Shown: one piece after another, positions 15,736 to 22,661 of the stretch
How the letters are laid out: every line of letters starts with the position of its first letter
How positions within the stretch are numbered: position 1 is the first letter of the stretch
The notes under the pieces: model-generated
What the model was told of the DNA's origin: nothing
Databases searched by the model: none
What the model saw: the letters and a program-made list of their open reading frames with translations, nothing else
Made by a program: the position numbers and the translations under genes
Source of the DNA: CAYMEK01 sp964389305
Lineage (GTDB): Bacteria > Spirochaetota > Spirochaetia > SZUA-6 > DRHE01
NCBI GenBank assembly: GCA_964389305.1
Contig: CAYMEK010000002.1
Span: forward strand, 1-64,000
Reading direction: 5' to 3'
Length of the DNA: 64,000 bases

Positions 15736-17037
15736 ATGAAATTAACTAAAAAGGTGCTGGTTCTGATCCTGCTTGCCCTGTTTCCTGCCGTCGTTGCATT
15801 TGCCGGCGGCGGGCAGGAAGAAAAGGCCGCTATGGAAGAGGTGACAATCCAGTTGGCCGTTTCTCCCAGAGAAATCGGCAGTGTTATTCCGCCGCTATTG
15901 GAGGAGTTCCAAAGCGAGAATCCGAACATCGAGGTGGAGTGGCTCAAGGTGCCCGGGGTTCCCGGCGAGCAGCATACCCTCTATGTAACCAACCTAGCAG
16001 CCAAGGCGGATCAACCGGATGTTATCGCCGTGGATGTGATTTGGCCGGGCGAGTTTATTGCCAACGGCTGGGCCGAGCCGCTGAACGCCTATTTCACCCG
16101 CCGGGAACTGGAACCCTATCTGGAGGGGATGCTGAACTCGGTAACGGTGGAAGGTAAGGTCTACGGGATCCCGCTGTACACCAATGCAATCCACTTTTTC
16201 TACAGAAAGGATCTTCTGGAAAAATACAACCAAAAGGTACCCGATACCTGGGAAGAGCTTGTGGCGGCAGCCCAGGAGATTCTGAAGGGAGAAAACGATC
16301 CCAACCTGGCCGGCTACATCAGCATGTGGGCTCAGATCGAGGGGCTGTTCATGAACTATCTCCAATTTTTCTGGGGAGCCGGTGGCGAGTTCTTCGATGC
16401 CCGGGGAAATGTTGCCGTCAACACCGATGCCGGGAAGAAAGCCCTGCAGACTATGGTCGATTTCATCTATAAGGATAACATCGCCCCGGAGAGCATCCTG
16501 ACTTACAAACCCAACGACGCCATGGCCCTCTACAGGCAAGGACGGGTGATCTTCATGGTGGTGCAGGATTTCGTATGGCCCATGCTCAACGCCGACGATT
16601 CTGCAGTCAAGGATAAGGTGATGATGAAGCGGGTTCCCTACTTCCAGGGCCACAGCGACGCCCGCACGGTTTGTATGGGCGGCTGGATTCTCATCATCAA
16701 CCCCTACTCCCGGTACAAGGAGGCTTCGGCCAAGCTGATCAAGCACCTGACGACCCCCGAAGCCGGGCTCAGGATGGCCATCGAAACCGGCAGCATGCCC
16801 GCCCTGAAGGGCATGGAATCAAACCAGGAGCTGCTGTCCAGCTACCCCATCGCCAGGGTCCTGTATGAGGATTTTGCCGTTGGTGACGTACGGCCTTCCG
16901 CGCAGGCGGGAGCGAAGTATCCGGAGCTTTCCCACATCATGCAGAGGGAAATACACGCCGCCTTGACCCGCCAGAAAAGCGTCGATCAGGCCCTGGCGGA
17001 TGCACAGACAGAGATCGAGCAGCTTCTGGCCGAGTGA
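15736..17037 (+). CDS. sugar ABC transporter, extracellular solute-binding protein
   Basis: A 433-residue family 1 binding protein. The signal peptide (about 1-23) ends AFAGGGQEE, a form common in spirochaetes; no lipobox cysteine is present, so it is likely a free periplasmic protein. Family features include PDVIAVDVIWPGEFIANGWA, GKVYGIPLYTNAIHFFYRKDLL and the PDTWEELVAAAQ block. AGGAGGAGG precedes the ATG. It delivers its ligand, probably an oligosaccharide or glycoside, to the permeases downstream. A hairpin follows in the 87-base gap before the permease gene. Confidence 0.9.
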   Translation: MKLTKKVLVLILLALFPAVVAFAGGGQEEKAAMEEVTIQLAVSPREIGSVIPPLLEEFQSENPNIEVEWLKVPGVPGEQHTLYVTNLAAKADQPDVIAVDVIWPGEFIANGWAEPLNAYFTRRELEPYLEGMLNSVTVEGKVYGIPLYTNAIHFFYRKDLLEKYNQKVPDTWEELVAAAQEILKGENDPNLAGYISMWAQIEGLFMNYLQFFWGAGGEFFDARGNVAVNTDAGKKALQTMVDFIYKDNIAPESILTYKPNDAMALYRQGRVIFMVVQDFVWPMLNADDSAVKDKVMMKRVPYFQGHSDARTVCMGGWILIINPYSRYKEASAKLIKHLTTPEAGLRMAIETGSMPALKGMESNQELLSSYPIARVLYEDFAVGDVRPSAQAGAKYPELSHIMQREIHAALTRQKSVDQALADAQTEIEQLLAE

Positions 17038-17067
17038 TTTTACTGTCGGCCCTTAACGTTGTTTTTA

Positions 17068-17097
17068 GGCTCCGGCCTATCTCTGTAGTCCGGAGCC
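17068..17097 (+). terminator. hairpin between binding-protein and permease genes
   Basis: GGCTCCGG (17068-17075) pairs with CCGGAGCC (17090-17097), loop 14 bases, followed only by GTTT. In ABC operons such hairpins commonly stabilise the binding-protein mRNA or attenuate read-through, giving more binding protein than permease. Confidence 0.5.
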
Positions 17098-17124
17098 GTT
17101 TACGATAAGCAGCGGTCAAGGATC

Positions 17125-18006
17125 ATGAAACAATCGCGTAAGCAGAACCTCCGCGGAATGGTCCTCGTTCTTCCGGCGTTTCTCCTCGTTCTGATAATTC
17201 TTTTCCTACCGACCGCCAACACGATCATCATGAGCTTTACCGATTTTTCCTTCATAAGAGGTTCTTCGTCCCGGTTTGTCGGACTTGCCAACTATGCGAG
17301 AATTTTTGAAGACGAGGAGTTTCGCTCTTCCCTCTGGAATACCCTGTGGTTCACTTCGTTGACCGTCGCTCTCGAGCTTCTCTTCGGCATCCTGCTCGCC
17401 CTGCTCATCAACCGCAGTTTTGCCTTCCGCGGACTCATGCGCACCACCATCCTTTTCCCCTGGATGCTGCCGACAGCTCTCAACGCCATCGTCTGGCGCT
17501 GGCTCTATAATGCGGATTTCGGTTTTTTCAATAACCTCTTGAAAAGCCTGGGAATAGTTGGAGAAGGAATAAACTGGCTGGGACGTATTCCCCTGGCCAT
17601 GTACAGCATGATGGGTGTGGCGGTCTGGAAGACAAGCTCGTTCATGGCCCTGATTCTACTTACAGGCCTTCAGACCATTCCGGTCGAGCTGTACCAGGCA
17701 GCCAGGATCGACGGTGCCGGTTCATTTCAGATCTTTCGCAAAATAACCCTGCCCCTTTTGATTCCCTCTATCCTCGTGGCGCTGCTGTTCCGTTCCATGG
17801 ATGCCTTTCGTGCTTTTGAGCTTCCCTTTGCACTGACCGATGGAGGGCCTTCGGGCAGTACTCAAACCCTGAGCCTCTTCGGCTACAGAGAGTTCTTTCA
17901 ATTTCTCAAGTTCGATGCGGGGGCAACAGTTTCGGTAATCCAGTTCGTATTCATCTTTCTTCTGGGATTGTTGTACCTGAAGCTCTTCAGACTGGAACGG
18001 GAGTGA
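17125..18006 (+). CDS. sugar ABC transporter permease, MalF type
   Basis: A 293-residue inner-membrane protein with six predicted hydrophobic segments, beginning LPAFLLVLIILFLPTANTII. The cytoplasmic EAA loop that docks to the ATPase reads ELYQAARIDGAGSFQIFRKI (about residues 191-210). AAGGA precedes the ATG. The next permease overlaps its last four bases. Together they form the channel for the sugar bound by the preceding protein. No ATPase gene lies in the operon. Confidence 0.92.
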   Translation: MKQSRKQNLRGMVLVLPAFLLVLIILFLPTANTIIMSFTDFSFIRGSSSRFVGLANYARIFEDEEFRSSLWNTLWFTSLTVALELLFGILLALLINRSFAFRGLMRTTILFPWMLPTALNAIVWRWLYNADFGFFNNLLKSLGIVGEGINWLGRIPLAMYSMMGVAVWKTSSFMALILLTGLQTIPVELYQAARIDGAGSFQIFRKITLPLLIPSILVALLFRSMDAFRAFELPFALTDGGPSGSTQTLSLFGYREFFQFLKFDAGATVSVIQFVFIFLLGLLYLKLFRLERE

Positions 18007-18845
18007 TCGTGAATAAGAGCTCAACGCGCCCGTACACCAAGCTCCCCCAATATCTGCTGGTTGTCTTCCTCGTGGTCCTGTTTTTCTTTCCCGTATCCTG
18101 GATATTCCTTACCTCTGTAAAGACTACGGGCGAAATCTACGCCTGGCCGCCTGTTTTCATTCCCAAGCAGCCGACCTTGATGAACTATCATTCCGTTCTC
18201 TTTGAATCCAATCTCGGCCGTTATATCCTGAACTCCGTGCTGGTCTCTACCCTATCCACCTTCTCCATCCTTTTCTTCAGCGCCTTCGCCGGCTATGGGA
18301 TCGCCCGCATACGCTTCAAGGGCGCCACCTTTGTGCTGGTTTTTTTTCTCTCCATGTCCATGTTTCCGCAGCTGGCCATTGTACCTTCCGTGTTCCTGTG
18401 GTTCAGAAAGGTGGGGCTTGTCAACACCTATCTCGGATTGGTTATAGCCTACAACGGTCTGTTTCTGCCTATGTCGGTATGGATACTGTCCACTTATTTC
18501 CGTACCATTCCTCAGGAAATTGAAGATTCCGCTCGAATTGACGGCTGTACGGTCGTACGAATCGTCTGGCAGATCATCGCTCCCCTCTCTGTCCCCGGAC
18601 TGGTGGCCGCCGGGCTGATTGTTTTCATCTTCAGCTGGAACGAGTTCCTCATGGCCCTGGTGCTTCTTTCCAAGAATCTGCTGCGAACCGCCACCGTCGG
18701 TATCGCTTTATATCCGGGGGAGTACGCCTTCCCCTGGGAATTGATCACTACGGCTACTTTTCTGGCCATTCTCCCGCTCCTGCTCTTCACCTTTGTCTTT
18801 CAGAGGAAGATTGTCAGCGGTCTGACCTCAGGAGCGGTTAAATAA
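18003..18845 (+). CDS. sugar ABC transporter permease, MalG type
   Basis: A 280-residue inner-membrane protein with six hydrophobic segments and the EAA loop EIEDSARIDGCTVVRIVWQI, typical of the MalG half. The start is GTG at 18003, overlapping the stop of the first permease, or GTG at 18009, which is better placed behind GGGAG; the difference is two residues. It partners the MalF-type subunit. Confidence 0.92.
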   Translation: MIVNKSSTRPYTKLPQYLLVVFLVVLFFFPVSWIFLTSVKTTGEIYAWPPVFIPKQPTLMNYHSVLFESNLGRYILNSVLVSTLSTFSILFFSAFAGYGIARIRFKGATFVLVFFLSMSMFPQLAIVPSVFLWFRKVGLVNTYLGLVIAYNGLFLPMSVWILSTYFRTIPQEIEDSARIDGCTVVRIVWQIIAPLSVPGLVAAGLIVFIFSWNEFLMALVLLSKNLLRTATVGIALYPGEYAFPWELITTATFLAILPLLLFTFVFQRKIVSGLTSGAVK

Positions 18846-18869
18846 ACCGCGCGCTCAAGGGTAAATGCT

Positions 18870-19982
18870 ATGGATTATGTCAACGTTGGGATCAAAGCCA
18901 AGCTCGTTCACCTCGCCAGCGCCTTGGTGAATCAAGAAAAGGCCAGGAGCATCGTAGCTCCCCTGCAGCGGGCATCCGGTTTCTGGTTCGGGGCCGGTAA
19001 TGTCGTGGAAGACGACGCCGGCCGTTTCTACCTGACCGGGAGGTACAGAAACGCAGGAGATTCGAGAACAGGTCTTCGAGCTGGAGAACGCGGACTGGAG
19101 CTGGCGATCTTCAAATCCGAAGACAGGGGACAAACATTTGCCAAGGTACTTTCCTTCTCGAAAAACGAGCTCGGCTATGACCGGCGGAAAGTCGTGTCTA
19201 TTGAAGGAAGCTGCCTGTACTTCGTCGAGGATGGTATCGAGCTGTACGTATCGACAGAAAAAAGTGGAATCCCATATCCTGAAGGGATGGAGGAATTCCA
19301 GAAGCCGGGAACCGGGATATGGTCCATAGATGTAATGAAAGCCCCTTCTATCGAGAAACTGAAGTTGCAACAGCCCCGGAGCTTGATCGAATCCACCGAC
19401 CCTCGTTTCCTGCACGTGAAGGATCCACTGCTTTTCAACCTGCCCGGAGGCGACACGGTTTGTGTATTCTGCTTCCATCCCTTCACCTGGGCGAGTGCCA
19501 ACACCGGATATGCTATCAGACCTAGAGGCTCGAAGATATTCGGTGCGCCTGGCTGGGGTTTCTTTCCGAGGGGATATTGCTGGGACGTGGCTATCAGCCG
19601 AATTACCGGGGTGCTCAGGGTTCCGAGGATAGGGGCGTTTTCCACTTTGCCCCCGTTGTCCCTTTACTTCTATGATGGCGGAGAGTCTATGCGACCCTAC
19701 GACGAGCACCCTCAGGCGGTACGGCGCCCCAGGGGATATTCCTGCGAGGAAATAGGAGGACTCGCCCTGGGTACGGATAAGGATTTTCCCCACCTCGAGC
19801 GCCTTTCCCCCTACCTGCCCCTGTTCGTCTCTCCGTACGGTACCGGCAGCAGCCGGTATGTGCAGATTCTACAAACCCGGGAGGGGATATTTGCCTTCTG
19901 GCAGCAGTCCCAGAAAGACTTCTGCCAACCGCTGGTGGGAAATTTCCTCGGCAACAAAGAAGTGAAGCGGATTCTTTCTTAG
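18870..19982 (+). CDS. uncharacterised protein, possible glycoside-hydrolase-type propeller
   Basis: A 370-residue protein, last in the ROK/sugar ABC operon, 24 bases after the permease. It has no signal peptide. Repeated strand patterns such as ASGFWFGAGNVVEDDAGRFY followed by LTGRYR, then FKSEDRGQTF and DPRFLHVKDPLLF, resemble the beta-propeller glycosidases and sialidase-like (Asp-box-like SEDRGQTF) folds. I cannot place it in a numbered family or identify the catalytic acids with confidence. Context suggests a cytoplasmic enzyme or sensor acting on the imported sugar. ATG 18870 has only a weak upstream site (GGGTAAATGCT). Confidence 0.6.
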   Translation: MDYVNVGIKAKLVHLASALVNQEKARSIVAPLQRASGFWFGAGNVVEDDAGRFYLTGRYRNAGDSRTGLRAGERGLELAIFKSEDRGQTFAKVLSFSKNELGYDRRKVVSIEGSCLYFVEDGIELYVSTEKSGIPYPEGMEEFQKPGTGIWSIDVMKAPSIEKLKLQQPRSLIESTDPRFLHVKDPLLFNLPGGDTVCVFCFHPFTWASANTGYAIRPRGSKIFGAPGWGFFPRGYCWDVAISRITGVLRVPRIGAFSTLPPLSLYFYDGGESMRPYDEHPQAVRRPRGYSCEEIGGLALGTDKDFPHLERLSPYLPLFVSPYGTGSSRYVQILQTREGIFAFWQQSQKDFCQPLVGNFLGNKEVKRILS

Positions 19983-20118
19983 GACTCCGGCGCGCTGCCG
20001 TCTTTTAACGGCGTTCGACGGATAAACCGGAGGACGCTGCGGATTCATCAGGGAGAGGCGTTCAGAGAAAAATGAAAGGAAAGATCAATCGAATTTTAAT
20101 TGTAGTCGATGATCCCCG

Positions 20119-21261
20119 CTATCGCTTCTCCACAGACACGTACTCCCGGGGCTCACAGCCGCTGTACAGGCTCTTCGGCCGGTAGATGCGGTTGTCGCGG
20201 CGCTGCTCCAGTATGTGCGACAGCCATCCGGCTGCCCGTGCGGCGGCAAAGATCGGTGTAAACAGGATCTTGGGTATTCCGAGCAGGCTGTACACCGCGC
20301 CGGAGTAGAAATCCACGTTGGGATAGATGGGCTTACCCTTTTCTTCCATCCGGTTCCTGAAGGTTTTCTCGACTTCCTTGAGAATCTCGTAGTAACGGCT
20401 GTCGTTTTTCTTCCTGGAAAGCTCCTCCAGGAACTCTCCCATGATGATTGCCCGGGGATCCTTGGCCTTGTAGACCCGGTGGCCCATGCCCATAAGCTTC
20501 TGCTTCTTGTCCAGGGCCTCCTCCACCCAGCGGGCGGCCTTCTCCCGACTGCCGATCTCCTCGACCATGTTCATCACCTTCTCATTGGCTCCGCCGTGAA
20601 GCGAGCCGTACAGCGCTCCTATAGCTGCCGAAATGCTGCAGTAACAGGTAGAGAGGGTCGAGGCCACTACCCGGGCGGTAAAAGTCGAGGCATTGAACCC
20701 GTGCTCGGCGTGCATGACCAGGCAGGCATCCATGATCCTGCCCTCGTATTCCTCCGGCTGCTCCCCGCGCATCATGTAGAGAAAGTTGGCGCCGTGGGAA
20801 AGGTCCAGCCGCGGCGGCACGTACTCCTTGCCTTCGTGGAAGCGCTTCCAGGCCGCTACCACACTGGCAAGCTGCACCACCTGGTGCAGGGTGTCCCGAC
20901 AGTTGCAGAAGGCGGAGTGCTGAATCTTGTGTTGAACGTATCCGCTCAAGTAAGAGATCACCGCCTGGAGCAGCTCCATGGGGTGGGCATCTCGCGGGAA
21001 GCTTCGGATCATGCTCAAAATCGGCGGAGAAAGATCGCGGCTGGCCCGCATGCGCTGGGAGAATTTATCCATCTCCTCCCGAGCCGGCAGCCGGCCGTAA
21101 AGCAGCAGGTAGGTGGTTTCCTCGAAGCTCGAAAAACGGGCCAGATCCTCGATCGAGTAGCCCAGATAGTACAGTCTGCCGTTCTGGCCGTCGATTCTGC
21201 AGATTTCACTTTCCGCCGCAACGATGCCCTCCAGTCCCTTTGCGTAGGTGGTCTCAGCCAT
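20119..21261 (-). CDS. gltA: citrate synthase
   Basis: A 380-residue enzyme condensing acetyl-CoA and oxaloacetate. Catalytic motifs are all present: GSLHGGANEKV (first His), MGMGHRVYKAKDPRA (second His and CoA contact) and PNVDFYSG (Asp). The start is ATG 21261 with AGGAGG upstream; the longer frame to 21288 runs over that site. It follows sucB by 98 bases but has its own promoter at 21307-21335, so it can be expressed apart from the supercluster. 2-Methylcitrate synthase is a related alternative, made less likely by the TCA neighbours. Confidence 0.93.
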   Translation of the reverse strand: MAETTYAKGLEGIVAAESEICRIDGQNGRLYYLGYSIEDLARFSSFEETTYLLLYGRLPAREEMDKFSQRMRASRDLSPPILSMIRSFPRDAHPMELLQAVISYLSGYVQHKIQHSAFCNCRDTLHQVVQLASVVAAWKRFHEGKEYVPPRLDLSHGANFLYMMRGEQPEEYEGRIMDACLVMHAEHGFNASTFTARVVASTLSTCYCSISAAIGALYGSLHGGANEKVMNMVEEIGSREKAARWVEEALDKKQKLMGMGHRVYKAKDPRAIIMGEFLEELSRKKNDSRYYEILKEVEKTFRNRMEEKGKPIYPNVDFYSGAVYSLLGIPKILFTPIFAAARAAGWLSHILEQRRDNRIYRPKSLYSGCEPREYVSVEKR

Positions 21262-21306
21262 GCACGTCCTCCTGAAATCCGTAACCAAGTTAAGCGATAT
21301 AGCTAC

Positions 21307-21335
21307 AATATATTAATAAACAGCCGCAAGCCCAA
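21307..21335 (-). promoter_or_regulatory. sigma-70 promoter of gltA
   Basis: On the minus strand TTGGGC (21335-21330), 17-base spacer, TATATT (21312-21307), 46 bases before the gltA start codon. Confidence 0.55.
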
Positions 21336-21359
21336 CCTTATTCCCCGTTGTCTGCCGAC

Positions 21360-22661
21360 CTACACTTCCAGCAGCAACCGCTGGGGATCCTCGACCAGGG
21401 ACTTTACGGTAACGAGAAATCGGACCGCCTCCCTGCCGTCTATCAGCCGGTGGTCGTAGGACAGCGCTACATACATCATGGATCGGATCGCCACCTGGTC
21501 ATCCACTACCACCGGGCGCTTCTGGATGGCGTGCATGCCGAGAATGGCCGACTGGGGATAGTTGGGCAGCGGAGTAGACAGCAGAGAGCCGAACACGCCG
21601 CCGTTGGTAATGGTGAAGGTACCACCGGCCAGCTCGTCGGGGGCTATCTTGTTGTCCCGGGCGCGCCGAGCCAGATCGAGAAGTCTCCGTTCGATCTCGG
21701 CGAAGGTCAAGCGGTCTGCATCTCGCAGCACCGGCACCACCAGTCCTCGATCCGTGGACACGGCTACGCCGATGTCGTAGACATGGTTATAGACGATCTC
21801 ATCCCCCTCGATCATGGCATTGACTACGGGGAAAGTCTTCAGGGCCTGGCAGCAGGCGCTTACAAAAAAGGACATGAACCCCAGCCGTACTCCATAGCTT
21901 TCTGCAAACCGCTCGCCGTACCCGTTGCGCAGAGAGATCACCTTTTCCATGTCGATTTCGTTGAAGGTGGTAAGCAGGGCTGTCTGCTGCCTGGCCTGTA
22001 CCAGGCGGCCGGCTATGGTCCGACGCAGCCGGCTCATGGGTTCTCGGGTCTGCCGCTGCGCAGCCGGGGAGGCTTGGGCTTGCGGTACCCGCCGGCCCGC
22101 TTCAACCTCGGTCGAAGCCGTTCGTCGGGGCGCAGACTCAGCTACGGCGCGCAGGGCGTCTTCCTTGGTTATTCTTCCTCTCGGCCCGGTCCCCTCGAGC
22201 TCGCGCACGTCAAGACCGTACTCCTGTACGATCCGGCGAACGGTCGGAGAGAGGGCCGGTTCCGCGGCAGGTCTCTCCACCGGTTCTCCTACATCCGCAG
22301 CTGCGGAGCTGCCGTTCCCCGCTTCCAAATTCCGACCGGCTGCGGGCTGCTCCGGCTTTTCCTTACGTTCCGGCCTTTCCCGAAGCCCGGATTTTTCCTC
22401 TGCCTCGGGAGGTGCTCCGGTTTGGACGGTCTCCTCCAGCGAAGCCACAACCTGGCCGATCTCCACCTCCTGCCCCGCCTGAACCAGGATATGCAGAACC
22501 CCGTCGGCCGGCGCGGGTACCGCCACGGTAGCTTTGTCGGTTTCCAGCTCGAAAAGATCTTCCCCCTCTTCCACCCGCTCTCCCTCCTTTTTTATCCAGG
22601 AGGTCAGCACTCCGCGAGTAACCGACTCACCTACTGATGGAACCAGTACGTCTTCTTTCAT
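21360..22661 (-). CDS. sucB: 2-oxoglutarate dehydrogenase E2, dihydrolipoyl succinyltransferase
   Basis: A 433-residue E2. Lipoyl domain (1-75) with the acceptor lysine in ELETDKATVAV; Pro/Glu/Ala linker; E3-binding domain with SPTVRRIVQEYGLD and GTGPRGRITKEDAL; C-terminal catalytic domain with ALSYDHRLIDGREA (His and Asp of the active site). The ATG at 22661 overlaps the sucA stop codon (ATGA), so the two are translationally coupled; the upstream continuation of this frame is only a shadow inside sucA. A succinyl- rather than acetyltransferase is inferred from linkage to sucA. Confidence 0.93.
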   Translation of the reverse strand: MKEDVLVPSVGESVTRGVLTSWIKKEGERVEEGEDLFELETDKATVAVPAPADGVLHILVQAGQEVEIGQVVASLEETVQTGAPPEAEEKSGLRERPERKEKPEQPAAGRNLEAGNGSSAAADVGEPVERPAAEPALSPTVRRIVQEYGLDVRELEGTGPRGRITKEDALRAVAESAPRRTASTEVEAGRRVPQAQASPAAQRQTREPMSRLRRTIAGRLVQARQQTALLTTFNEIDMEKVISLRNGYGERFAESYGVRLGFMSFFVSACCQALKTFPVVNAMIEGDEIVYNHVYDIGVAVSTDRGLVVPVLRDADRLTFAEIERRLLDLARRARDNKIAPDELAGGTFTITNGGVFGSLLSTPLPNYPQSAILGMHAIQKRPVVVDDQVAIRSMMYVALSYDHRLIDGREAVRFLVTVKSLVEDPQRLLLEV

